Below are positions 33,134 through 41,201 of a stretch of DNA of 48,340 bases, one piece after another. How positions within the stretch are numbered: position 1 is the stretch's first letter; each line of letters opens with the position of its first letter. Under the pieces are notes generated by a model. The model did no database searches. It saw only the letters and a program-made list of their open reading frames with translations, and was not told the origin of the DNA. Source of the DNA: Candidatus Peribacteria bacterium (GTDB lineage: Bacteria > Patescibacteriota > Gracilibacteria > Peribacterales > Peribacteraceae); NCBI GenBank assembly GCA_943354555.1, contig CALRCM010000004.1, positions 1 through 48,340 of the forward strand. Reading direction: 5' to 3'. Position numbers and translations under genes: made by a program.

Positions 33134-33715
33134 CTACCTGAATAATCGGTGCTCCTCCGGAGCGGGAGCTGGTGGAGGGGGAGGAGGTGGCGGTGGTGCA
33201 ACAATCTCCTTGCGTATTTCAGGAGTCGGCACATCTTCGGGGTGATGAAAGAGCTCCTGTACAAGTCCCCTTCTCTGCTCCTGATAGCGCATAAATGCAT
33301 AGAGCGTTGCGACAAGACTTCCAACGATAGCTACGTAGATACCGAATCGTATTTCCATCCGGGAAAACTCGAAGGTGACTTTAGCAAGAACGGAGAGTGC
33401 CGAGAGAATCATGACCGACGAAAGTGCAGTGAGGCATAGGCGTACCGTCTCGCGGTAGCGCTTACGGATAATGACTACGCCCCCAAGAAGGGGAGCTGCG
33501 GTGATGGTGAGAACAAAGAGCTCCAGCAGTAATGTACTGAAGCCGATGAATGATGTGTAAAATCCTAAACCAGAGTACGTGACGCTTTCACCTCCCAACC
33601 ACTCTCCACCCATCCACGGTAGAAAAATGCCAATGACGGTAACCAGTGTCCCGCCATTGAGGATTTGTTCCTCAAGCTCAAGGGAGGAGATCTTGCGAAT
33701 AAGAGACGAAGCCAT
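33134..33715 (-). CDS. Four-helix membrane protein with proline-rich tail
   Basis: The 193-aa product has four predicted membrane helices (GTLVTVIGIFLPWMGG; FIGFSTLLLELFVLTI; LTALSSVMILSALSVLA; IYVAIVGSLVATLYAFM) and a cytoplasmic tail with a run of nine prolines before APAPEEHRLFR. The function is unknown; the helix pattern is common in CPR hypothetical proteins. ATG 33715 is chosen since TACGAT ends 6 nt upstream. Confidence 0.65.
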   Translation of the reverse strand: MASSLIRKISSLELEEQILNGGTLVTVIGIFLPWMGGEWLGGESVTYSGLGFYTSFIGFSTLLLELFVLTITAAPLLGGVVIIRKRYRETVRLCLTALSSVMILSALSVLAKVTFEFSRMEIRFGIYVAIVGSLVATLYAFMRYQEQRRGLVQELFHHPEDVPTPEIRKEIVAPPPPPPPPPAPAPEEHRLFR

Positions 33716-33839
33716 ATGAGGATCGTAGCATGCCGCACAGACTCCGGCCATAATCCATTCATAGCAATGTCATGATATATTTACTTTGCAAGTACCGCTG
33801 AACGTCCTTTGTTTCATGAAAAGTCGGTACACTATTTCT

Positions 33840-34907
33840 ATGATGATTTGGATAGATGGCAGGAGTGCAACTGCAGCGCAAAAAACCGGTAAGGGGCAAT
33901 GGACCCTGCGCCTCATCGAGCATCTGCTTCCTCATATACCTCTCGTCGTGTGCATAGCGGACGGGGAAATCCCTTCGCAGTGGAAGTCCTATGAGAACTG
34001 TATTCGACGATTTCCTTCGGGCGTGATGTGGCACTGCTCTGTAGCGAAGGCACTTCCGAGAAAAGATGCGATCTATATTTCTCCCACAAGCTTTCTTGTT
34101 CCACTCATCGTCGGGACATCCATCCCCTGCATTCCCATAATTCATGATCTCATTGCATTTCGACCTGAACCTCATGAGTGGAAAGCAAAACTGATCGAGC
34201 GATGCACACTCCCCCGTGTCCTTCGGTGTGCGCGCCATATTCTCGTACTGAGCTCATCGACGCGTAGCGATCTCCTTGCACGTTTTTCCCGGGAAATAGG
34301 GACGACGCCAATGACGACGGTCTACTCCGGACCTCTGGAAGATGCCCCCCGCTCTACAGAAGACGACGGCCGTACCATCCTCTGCCCCGCAACTCTTTGC
34401 CCCCGTAAAAACCAGCTCCGACTCATTCGTGCGTATGCAGCTCTTCCAAAAGATGTGCGTGAACAGTATCGATTGCTGCTCATAGGAGCACGAGGATGGC
34501 ACGACGGTGAAATTTTGAAAGCTATGCAAAGTACGCCCGGAGTGGAGTGGAAAGGATATGTATCGGACAGAGAGTATGCTCGCATTCTCCATACGGCATC
34601 CATCCTCGCCTATCCCTCGTTATACGAGGGATTCGGCCTCCCGGTACTCGATGCCATGCAGCGGGGAATTCCCGTCTTCACATCGTCGCGGGGAAGTCTC
34701 AGTGAAGTTGCCGGAAATAGTGCTTTGCTCATCGATCCGGAAAATATTGAGGATATGACCCGTGGACTTCTGCAATTAACGACAGATGATGCTACGCGCA
34801 AGCGCCTGCGCGCCAGTGGGCCTGTGCAAGCTGCGCAGTTTTCATGGGAAAGAACTGCCAATCTGGTACTTTCGGCGCTTCAGAGCATTCAAAGGACGAT
34901 ATCATGA
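33840..34907 (+). CDS. GT4-family glycosyltransferase
   Basis: This cytoplasmic or membrane-associated enzyme transfers a sugar from a nucleotide donor, probably to an envelope glycan. The 355-aa protein has a GT-B layout: N-terminal WIDGRSATAAQKTGKGQWTLRL, a middle FISPTSFLVP/IIHDLIAFR segment, and a C-terminal donor-binding domain with ILCPATLCPRKNQLRLIRAY and the GT4 motif YPSLYEGFGLPVLDAMQRG (E-x7-E type). ATG 33840 is 6 nt after TACACT; an in-frame ATG at 33816 lies upstream of that hexamer. nadK follows. A second GT4 enzyme lies at 38971. Confidence 0.9.
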   Translation: MMIWIDGRSATAAQKTGKGQWTLRLIEHLLPHIPLVVCIADGEIPSQWKSYENCIRRFPSGVMWHCSVAKALPRKDAIYISPTSFLVPLIVGTSIPCIPIIHDLIAFRPEPHEWKAKLIERCTLPRVLRCARHILVLSSSTRSDLLARFSREIGTTPMTTVYSGPLEDAPRSTEDDGRTILCPATLCPRKNQLRLIRAYAALPKDVREQYRLLLIGARGWHDGEILKAMQSTPGVEWKGYVSDREYARILHTASILAYPSLYEGFGLPVLDAMQRGIPVFTSSRGSLSEVAGNSALLIDPENIEDMTRGLLQLTTDDATRKRLRASGPVQAAQFSWERTANLVLSALQSIQRTIS

Positions 34908-34958
34908 GAAATGGGGATTTCGTTTCATGGAATTTCACCCACACACTACACTGAGGTC

Positions 34959-35834
34959 ATGCTTCGGTACCCTCGCATCGGCATTACGGTAAAGTCGAAT
35001 CTGGAAAGAAAAGAGGAATCCGTACTATGCATTACCGATATTCTTCTCGCACAAGGTGTAGAGATTTTCTTCGATCCCGAACGGAGAAGTGACGCAACTG
35101 CATGGAGTATCTTTCCGGAATTTCATGCAGAGAGCGACATTGATCTGCTGGTGATCATCGGCGGTGACGGGACTATTTTGCGTACCATTCGGACATTTTC
35201 GGATTTCTCCGTACCCATTCTCAGCATCAACCGCGGGACGATTGGCTTTCTTGCCGAACTCGAAATGCACGAAGCGGCGAAAGAAATTCCTCGCATGCTT
35301 GCGAGTAATGGCGTCATAGAGTCACGCAGCCTCATTCATGTTCTCATTGAGCGCGAAGGTGCAGAATTTTTTCAGGGGTATGCCCTCAATGAAGCCGTGA
35401 TTGCTCAGGGAACTATTGCCCGGCTTGTCGATCTAAAGGTCTCTGTGCAGGGTGAGCCTCTGACAACGTTCCATGCGGACGGTCTCATCATCGCCACCCC
35501 AACAGGGTCTACGGCTTATTCCCTTGCCGCCGGCGGACCTATCGTCCACCCCACCCTTGCCGCAACGATTCTCACACCGATCAATCCCCATAGCTTCAGT
35601 CAGAAACCTGTGGTGATCCCGAGCGATCAAACGATAGATGTGGAGATTTTAACAAAGCAGAATAAATTTCAGGATGCCAATGTCGTTCTTACCCTCGACG
35701 GTCAGGTGTACCAGACACTGCAAAGCCGTGACCGTATACGCATCTGCGGATGTGCAAAAAGCGTCCGATTTCTTCGCAAAGCCCAAGATACGTTCTTCCA
35801 CACGCTGCGGCAGAAGCTGAAGTGGGGGGAGTAA
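34959..35834 (+). CDS. nadK: NAD kinase
   Basis: It phosphorylates NAD to NADP in the cytoplasm. The 291-aa protein shows LLVIIGGDGTILRTIR, ILSINRGTIGFLAEL, the ALNEAVIAQG region, FHADGLIIATPTGSTAYSLAAGGPIVHP and a C-terminal LTLDGQ motif. ATG 34959 (MLRYPRIGITV) is chosen: it fits family N-termini and lies 6 nt after TACACT (34947-34952), whereas the frame upstream to 34911 has no such signal. It is transcribed in line with the preceding glycosyltransferase. Confidence 0.95.
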   Translation: MLRYPRIGITVKSNLERKEESVLCITDILLAQGVEIFFDPERRSDATAWSIFPEFHAESDIDLLVIIGGDGTILRTIRTFSDFSVPILSINRGTIGFLAELEMHEAAKEIPRMLASNGVIESRSLIHVLIEREGAEFFQGYALNEAVIAQGTIARLVDLKVSVQGEPLTTFHADGLIIATPTGSTAYSLAAGGPIVHPTLAATILTPINPHSFSQKPVVIPSDQTIDVEILTKQNKFQDANVVLTLDGQVYQTLQSRDRIRICGCAKSVRFLRKAQDTFFHTLRQKLKWGE

Positions 35835-36434
35835 CTACGCTTTTCCGACTTTTCGTAAATGTGCTAATTCTAGAAAGTCCGCCGGATGTTTTTTATCCAA
35901 AGAAGATTGGTCGTGAAAACTTAGGTAACCACCTGCTCGTGCAGACGTAACTCTCTGATCAACAGGTGATTCGTTCATAACCGGCTCCAAAAGCATCCCT
36001 CTTTGTCTTACTACCAGAGGAATGTCAAGAGTAGTTGCCACCCTTTGCTGTTTGCGAGAAAGCGGCTTTACCGTAATCACAAAAACGTGATGCAGCTTTC
36101 CTCGCTGCCGGAAGAGCAGGTGTGGAACTGCTGCGTCCACATCCCGAAGTTCTGAGACGAGAAAGACCGCAACGTCACTGAGAAACCTGAAACCTTTCAG
36201 ATGCTCATATGCTTCAGGATCCGATGCATCGGTATGCTCACTCGAGATAAATCGGCTTGTTGCAGGAGCGCATGGCATCGGCCACTTGCGTTCCACCCAA
36301 TCGAGTACGAGATTTCTTTGAAATGCTATCTCATCAAGAATTTTCATTGCAGTTTCTGCAAAAACATCGAGAGCGCCATCTGCATCTGTCACATTTTGCT
36401 TACAGTACAATGCAGAACTGAGGGCATGATGCAT
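35835..36434 (-). CDS. Unknown protein downstream of purA
   Basis: I do not recognise this 199-aa protein. A central segment (FLSDVAVFLVSELRDVDAAVPHLLFRQRGKLHHVFVITV) has the strand-helix-strand look of a von Willebrand A-type fold, with a conserved-looking SELRD, so a DUF58-like relation is possible but weak. The C-terminal part is polar (FHDQSSLDKKHPADFLELAHLR). ATG 36434 lies 6 nt after GATAAT; a GTG at 36461 is an alternative. Its gene follows purA by 57 nt and ends one base after the convergent nadK stop. Confidence 0.6.
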   Translation of the reverse strand: MHHALSSALYCKQNVTDADGALDVFAETAMKILDEIAFQRNLVLDWVERKWPMPCAPATSRFISSEHTDASDPEAYEHLKGFRFLSDVAVFLVSELRDVDAAVPHLLFRQRGKLHHVFVITVKPLSRKQQRVATTLDIPLVVRQRGMLLEPVMNESPVDQRVTSARAGGYLSFHDQSSLDKKHPADFLELAHLRKVGKA

Positions 36435-36491
36435 GGAAGGATTATCCAATCTCCGATCCACAAGTCCAGAGAAATGGACCTTCTTTAGTCC

Positions 36492-37721
36492 TTAGCGCAC
36501 AATCATCTCCCCCCTCCCCTGACCCGTGCCGATATAACGCACCGGAATACCGGTTTCCTGTTCTATAAAGAGAATCAGTTTTTGCGCTTCCATCGGAAGA
36601 TCGTCAAAAGCGGTCATGCCAGCTGTAGAGCACTTCCAGCCTGAAAACTCCTTGTAGGTAGCTTTTCCCTGATACTCCCCCACTCCGACGAAGATCATTT
36701 CCTCCGTATCGAGTACATCGAGCTTGGTAATGTTCCAACATGTACAGCCGTTGATCATGGCAGATCGCTTCAGATCCGGAAGATGCAGCCATCCGCAGCG
36801 GCGCGGACGCTTCGTGACAGAGCCATACTCCCCTCCCCGCTCGCGAAGTCGGTCACCAGTCGCCCCTGAAACTTCCGTAAGAAAATCACCGGAACCTACA
36901 CGCGTGCAGTAGGCTTTGGCTACTCCGATCACTTGCGATACGCATTGCGGCGGAAGGCCGAGTCCCTGCAGTGCTCCGGCGACGGTTGTCGCGCTGCTCG
37001 TCACATACGGGTAGGTTCCATGATCGATATCCAACATCGTTGCCTGCGCGCCCTCAATGAGAACTTTTTTATCGGATTTCCTACGATCTGCAAGGAGTGT
37101 GACGGTATCCGTCACACAAGACCCAATGAGTTTTGCAGCGTGCGTCACAGACTGCAGCTCGGCCTCGATATCGACGTCGATGCCATGCGTGCGCTTCAGA
37201 AGCGCAGCTCTCTCGGAAAGATCTCCGCGCAAATCTTCGGAAACACGTTCCATACGGATCCCTGTTCGCGCAGCCTTGTCACAGTATGCAGGCCCTATAC
37301 CTCGGCGAGTGGTGCCAATCCCCTTTCCAGTCTTAGTCTTATCATCCTCATTTGCACCATCGATCAGCTTGTGAAAATCAAAGAGAATATGTGCTTCGTG
37401 CGAGATGCGAAGTCTCGGAATGATATCGATCCCTGCCGCTTTGAGAAGTTCAATTTCCTCGAGGAGCGTAGGGAGATGAATGACCATTCCCGATCCGAGA
37501 ACAATTTCCGCATGAGCATGCAGGCAGCCACTTGGGAGGAGTCGAAAGACATGCTTTACACCATTCACCACAATCGTGTGGCCTGCGTTTGCACCGCCGC
37601 ATGCGCGCGCGATGACATCAAACTTCTCTGCAAGCATATCGATGATCTTCCCCTTTCCTTCATCACCCCACTGCGTACCGATGACTGCTACCGCCGATGA
37701 AGCTAGGGATGTGCCGGACAC
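36492..37721 (-). CDS. purA: Adenylosuccinate synthetase
   Basis: It joins IMP and aspartate with GTP in AMP synthesis. The 409-aa protein has the N-terminal phosphate loop GTQWGDEGKGKIIDMLAE, GGANAGHTIVVNGVKHVFRLLPSG, the KTGKGIGTTRRGIGPAYCDKAART segment, EGAQATMLDIDHGTYPYVTSS, and near the C-terminus a GWLHLPDLKRS stretch. The start codon is GTG 37721, 6 nt after TATGAT. Only this purine step is seen in the window; it may serve salvage of IMP. Confidence 0.96.
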   Translation of the reverse strand: MSGTSLASSAVAVIGTQWGDEGKGKIIDMLAEKFDVIARACGGANAGHTIVVNGVKHVFRLLPSGCLHAHAEIVLGSGMVIHLPTLLEEIELLKAAGIDIIPRLRISHEAHILFDFHKLIDGANEDDKTKTGKGIGTTRRGIGPAYCDKAARTGIRMERVSEDLRGDLSERAALLKRTHGIDVDIEAELQSVTHAAKLIGSCVTDTVTLLADRRKSDKKVLIEGAQATMLDIDHGTYPYVTSSATTVAGALQGLGLPPQCVSQVIGVAKAYCTRVGSGDFLTEVSGATGDRLRERGGEYGSVTKRPRRCGWLHLPDLKRSAMINGCTCWNITKLDVLDTEEMIFVGVGEYQGKATYKEFSGWKCSTAGMTAFDDLPMEAQKLILFIEQETGIPVRYIGTGQGRGEMIVR

Positions 37722-37884
37722 AAATGCATCATACCATGGAGTGATCGCCGCACGATTCTTCTGTTTCTTTTTTGAACAACTATCCGTATTTTGGCTTTAT
37801 ATTAGCCATTTTATTCGATTTCACTTTCAGTATTTACATGGAATTGCCTCTTGCAACTTTCAGGAATTTTCTGACAATGCAGCT

Positions 37885-38175
37885 ATGACAGTCGAAGAAC
37901 TATCCAAAGGTACCGAGCATGGGGACAGTCAGCTAATGATTCCCAGAACCTTGATTATGAAGCTCCAGCAGAAGGATGATTTCCATCGATGGGTGAAATT
38001 TGCAGAACCCAGAGGTGACCATCTTCAATTGCAACTTCGTGAGTTTGTCGATGGTCAAAGACTTCCTGTTAAGATTACTATGGAGGATTTTCGGAGGAAA
38101 TTTCAGATTCCCTTGGATGATGGAGTGTCGGACAATACCGTCGTGTCAGACGGTTCGATTGAACCTGTGAATTGA
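37885..38175 (+). CDS. Small hypothetical protein
   Basis: This 96-aa charged protein (MTVEELSKGTEHGDSQLMIP..., then EDFRRKFQIPLDDGVSDNT) is not recognised; it may be a small beta-rich protein. The start is defined by TTGCAA (37851-37856), 16 nt, GACAAT (37873-37878) and 6 nt to ATG. The open frame continues upstream over the purA promoter and is not coding there. Its 3' end overlaps the convergent prmC by 30 bp. Confidence 0.55.
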   Translation: MTVEELSKGTEHGDSQLMIPRTLIMKLQQKDDFHRWVKFAEPRGDHLQLQLREFVDGQRLPVKITMEDFRRKFQIPLDDGVSDNTVVSDGSIEPVN

Positions 38176-38961
38176 TGAGAAGACATTCTGTTGTGTTAGA
38201 CATTCGATAATCACTCCTACACATAAAGGATTTTTTTCAGCATGTTGCAGTAGCATTATCGGAACATCGGCACCATCTTTGCCGCCATCGAGTGCTATAC
38301 GTGGTTCGAAGTGGATATCCGGATATGCTGCGATCATTACCTTCGAAAGGTATGGCGGATTACTGACGGCGACAAAAGGCTCTGCAAGCAAGCTGATAGG
38401 CTCGAGGAGGTTTCCGCAAAGAAATCTGATACGAGATTCGACTCCGTATTTTTGTGCATTGTTGCGAGCAACCTCCAGTGCTTCTGGCGAAATATCAATG
38501 GCAATAATCTGCAGATTCGGTCGCTCGAGAGCAAGAGTGATCGCTATGCAACCTGAACCCGTCCCCACATCAACAACGGTTTTAACAATGGAAGACTTAT
38601 GTATGACACGAGCAACTCCAATAATCCCCGTTTCCAGTTCCCGTACTTCATCCTTTGGATTTTGCAGAAAATCGAGCGTCATCGTCACAAGATTTTCTGT
38701 GGACGGGCGGGGAATATGCACTCGCCGGTCTACAGAAAACACACGACCATAGAATTCGCGCTGGCCGATGATGTATGCGACGGGCTCCCCTTCTCTTCTG
38801 CGTTTCACGAATTGCTCCCACTGATCCTGTTGCTCCTTCGTGAGTAATTTCTCAGGATGCGCAAGGATGTACGCACGATCGCACTGCAGGACAAATGCCA
38901 CGAGCACTTCTATGTCCGTGCGTCCAATTCCAGCCAAGTCGAGTGCTGTTCGTATATCCAT
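38146..38961 (-). CDS. prmC: Peptide chain release factor N5-glutamine methyltransferase
   Basis: It methylates the GGQ glutamine of release factors with SAM. The 271-aa protein has a PrmC N-terminal helical domain (GIGRTDIEVLVAFVLQ, LLTKEQQDQWEQFVKRRREGEPVAYIIGQREFYG), then a Rossmann methyltransferase core with VVDVGTGSGCIAITLALERP, AIDISPEALEVARNNAQ and the catalytic motif VSNPPYLS. About 20 extra residues (PKDEVRELETGIIGVARVIHKSS) lie between the domains, and the C-terminus after VGVIIECL is shorter and less conserved than usual. The start is 9 bp from the start of the divergent glycosyltransferase. Confidence 0.92.
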   Translation of the reverse strand: MDIRTALDLAGIGRTDIEVLVAFVLQCDRAYILAHPEKLLTKEQQDQWEQFVKRRREGEPVAYIIGQREFYGRVFSVDRRVHIPRPSTENLVTMTLDFLQNPKDEVRELETGIIGVARVIHKSSIVKTVVDVGTGSGCIAITLALERPNLQIIAIDISPEALEVARNNAQKYGVESRIRFLCGNLLEPISLLAEPFVAVSNPPYLSKVMIAAYPDIHFEPRIALDGGKDGADVPIMLLQHAEKNPLCVGVIIECLTQQNVFSSIHRFNRTV

Positions 38962-38970
38962 GTTTTCAAT

Positions 38971-40041
38971 ATGTCAGAACAATGGAACAATGCGCCCGTG
39001 AAGACAATAGGAATCGATTGTCGGTTTGCTTCTGGTACAAGCGGTCTTGGGCGCTACACACGGTCGATGGTGTATGGATTACTACGTAGAAACGACTCCA
39101 TACACTACACGCTCTTTGTTCGATCTGCGCAGGAGGAGTGGCTAAAACATATTCCAGAACAGGCACACTACACACTGCACATTGCAGATATTTCCCATTA
39201 TTCACTATCGGAACAAATCCGGTTCCCCGTGATCATCGGTCAAAGCGGCATCGAACTATTTTTCTCTCCGCATTTCAATGTGCCGCTGCTTTGCCCTGTT
39301 CCCTTTATTGCGACAGTGCATGATCTTATTCTTCACCGATTTCCCACTCGGTCAGTCCTGAAGCAGTGGGCCTATAGGACCCAAATGTTTTTCACCGTTC
39401 GCAAGGCAAGGTCACTCTGCGCCGTAAGCTCGTTTACGGCTTTGGAAATCGGCGGTAGGTACGGCCCTCAAGCCATTGCAAAGTGCTGTGTGACCGGAGA
39501 GGGTGTCGAAGCTTCCTTCGCGCCAGTCCCTGCTGATCTGGTGACATCTATTCTCAAAAAGTATGGATTGCGTCAACCGTTTTTCCTGTATGTGGGCACA
39601 GAGAAGAAGCACAAGAATGTCTCTCTATTGATCCAATCTTTTCTCGATCTTCATGATGACCGAAGGCAACTGGTACTCGTCACTCCTCACACAAAGCAGC
39701 AATACCCCCTTGAGCATACTGTTATTCGTCTTTCAGACATTCAAGAGGAAGATCTGCCTGCACTCTACTGCGCAGCCGAGTGCTTTGTCAGTGCATCGCT
39801 CTACGAAGGATATGGTCTTCCTATTGCCGAAGCGCTTTCCTGCGGATGTCCAGTTATTGCAGGCCAACATACAGGTATACCGGAGGCTTCTCGAGGGGCT
39901 GCGATGCTTATCGAGCCGACGGTAGCAGCTTTCACAGATGCTCTGCGTCATCCTCCAAAGCGCCCTGTAGCATATTCCCGTCCGGATTGGTCTGAGGCAT
40001 CCGCACGTACTGCACATGTTCTGCTGCAGGCTTTGGCGTGA
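38971..40041 (+). CDS. GT4-family glycosyltransferase
   Basis: The 356-aa protein is a GT-B glycosyltransferase: N-terminal TIGIDCRFASGTSGLGRYTRSMVYGLL, the acceptor-side segment FFSPHFNVPLLCPVPFIATVHDLILHRFP, and the C-terminal donor site with FLYVGTEKKHKNVSLLIQSF and ASLYEGYGLPIAEALSCGCPVIAG. This is the mannosyltransferase-like GT4 pattern, likely for surface polysaccharide. ATG 38971 is used; GTG 38998 (VKTIGIDC), 6 nt after AACAAT, is a good alternative and would leave room for the divergent prmC promoter. Confidence 0.9.
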   Translation: MSEQWNNAPVKTIGIDCRFASGTSGLGRYTRSMVYGLLRRNDSIHYTLFVRSAQEEWLKHIPEQAHYTLHIADISHYSLSEQIRFPVIIGQSGIELFFSPHFNVPLLCPVPFIATVHDLILHRFPTRSVLKQWAYRTQMFFTVRKARSLCAVSSFTALEIGGRYGPQAIAKCCVTGEGVEASFAPVPADLVTSILKKYGLRQPFFLYVGTEKKHKNVSLLIQSFLDLHDDRRQLVLVTPHTKQQYPLEHTVIRLSDIQEEDLPALYCAAECFVSASLYEGYGLPIAEALSCGCPVIAGQHTGIPEASRGAAMLIEPTVAAFTDALRHPPKRPVAYSRPDWSEASARTAHVLLQALA

Positions 40042-40128
40042 TGCACTAGGAGAACTTGTACGATTTCGCTTGCGTAGAACTTGGCAATTGCTACACTCTC
40101 GTGGCGTTTTCGTGTCCTTCTAGCTTAT

Positions 40129-40506
40129 ATGCTCATCATTCGTCTCCAGCGCACCGGCCGGGAAAATCTCCCCACGTACCGTATCGTCGTTGCCGAGAAA
40201 GCACGTCCGGTGAAGGGCGGCATCCTCGAACTTCTCGGACATTACCTTCCTGCAGCCAATCCTCCTATCGTGGAGCTCAAGAAAGAGCGTATCGCTCATT
40301 GGATTTCGAAGGGTTCGTCCGTTAGCAATACTACGGCACGACTTTTTTCCAAAAACGGCATAAAGGGTATGGAGAAGTACATCGCACGCTATACGAAGAA
40401 GCGGTCAAAAAATGAGCAGCCTGTAGAAACTCCAGCCGCAGCTCCTGCGACTCCTGTTGGTGAATCTCCTGCGGTTCCAGTTGCAGAGGCCCCTTCTGCC
40501 TCATAG
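40129..40506 (+). CDS. rpsP: 30S ribosomal protein S16
   Basis: This 30S assembly protein starts MLIIRLQRTGRENLPTYRIVVAEKA, as in the family, and continues with ILELLGHYLP and ERIAHWISKGSSVSNTTARLF. The 125-aa length exceeds the usual 80-90 because of a C-terminal tail rich in Ala, Pro and Glu (VETPAAAPATP...), likely disordered. A TTGCGT-16-TACACT promoter (TACACT 40092-40097) lies about 30 nt upstream, so this message has a short leader. khpA follows after 60 nt, an order known from Firmicutes. Confidence 0.95.
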   Translation: MLIIRLQRTGRENLPTYRIVVAEKARPVKGGILELLGHYLPAANPPIVELKKERIAHWISKGSSVSNTTARLFSKNGIKGMEKYIARYTKKRSKNEQPVETPAAAPATPVGESPAVPVAEAPSAS

Positions 40507-40566
40507 ATGTACGGAAGGAGAAATTGCCTTTCCTGTGGTCTACTTTTTGGTATAGCATAACACAGC

Positions 40567-40830
40567 ATGACGACTGAAGCAGACCAACCCGGCCTTTCCT
40601 TTCTCCGTTACGTACTAGAAAGTATTGTTGAAGATAGGGACCAGTTAGAAATCACATCAGTCATTGATGATTTGGGTGTTCTTCATACAGTAAAAGTGAG
40701 TGAGCGCGATATGGGGAAACTCATCGGAAAAGGCGGCCAAACGGTGAAGGCACTGCGCACGCTCCTCAGGATTATTGGAGGGAACGCTAAGCAACGGATC
40801 AATCTCAAGATTCTCGAACCGGTTTCATAG
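40567..40830 (+). CDS. khpA: KH-domain RNA-binding protein KhpA
   Basis: The 87-aa protein is a single KH domain with the GxxG motif in MGKLIGKGGQTVKALRTLLR, followed by GGNAKQRINLKIL. KhpA (YlqC) binds RNA and, with KhpB, affects cell size and small-RNA regulation in Firmicutes. The position behind rpsP matches the conserved rpsP-ylqC order, which supports the assignment. The next gene starts 15 nt later. Confidence 0.92.
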   Translation: MTTEADQPGLSFLRYVLESIVEDRDQLEITSVIDDLGVLHTVKVSERDMGKLIGKGGQTVKALRTLLRIIGGNAKQRINLKILEPVS

Positions 40831-40845
40831 TCTCCCCCCCTTTTT

Positions 40846-41163
40846 ATGCTGAGAGAACTCCTCGAAAATGCCAGCCTTGTTGAAGTAGTAGCGACATTCG
40901 TCGCAATTGCTCTCATCTTTGCAACGATACTTTCTCTCATCTTCATCATTGTTGGTGGTATCACCTTCATTCTTTCTGCAGGGAACGAAGAAAAGATCCG
41001 CAAGGCGGTACACACGATCCGTTATTCCATCATTGGTTTGTTTGTCTCATTTATTGCGTATTTTATTGTGTCCTTCCTCGCTCGACTTCTCGATATCCCC
41101 TTTGAGCTGAATTTTTCAACAATCATCGATATCATGGGTCAAATTTTTGATTCCATGAAATAA
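40846..41163 (+). CDS. T4SS-pilin-like two-helix membrane protein
   Basis: The 105-aa protein has two long hydrophobic helices (VVATFVAIALIFATILSLIFIIVGGITFIL and IGLFVSFIAYFIVSFLARLL) joined by a short charged turn SAGNEEKIRKAVHTIRYS. This is the pattern of the TrbC/VirB2-like pilin family that is frequent in CPR bacteria, where several copies often occur. No other type IV secretion component is nearby. It follows khpA by 15 nt and ends in a hairpin. Confidence 0.75.
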   Translation: MLRELLENASLVEVVATFVAIALIFATILSLIFIIVGGITFILSAGNEEKIRKAVHTIRYSIIGLFVSFIAYFIVSFLARLLDIPFELNFSTIIDIMGQIFDSMK

Positions 41164-41185
41164 CAGACGCCGGTAATGGCGTCTG
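41164..41185. terminator. Bidirectional hairpin between pilin-like and DUF11 genes
   Basis: CAGACGCC and GGCGTCTG enclose GGTAAT immediately after the stop codon of the pilin-like gene. The DUF11 gene ends 17 bp away on the other strand, so it can serve both. Confidence 0.6.
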
Positions 41186-41201
41186 TATAGATATCTGCTC
41201 C

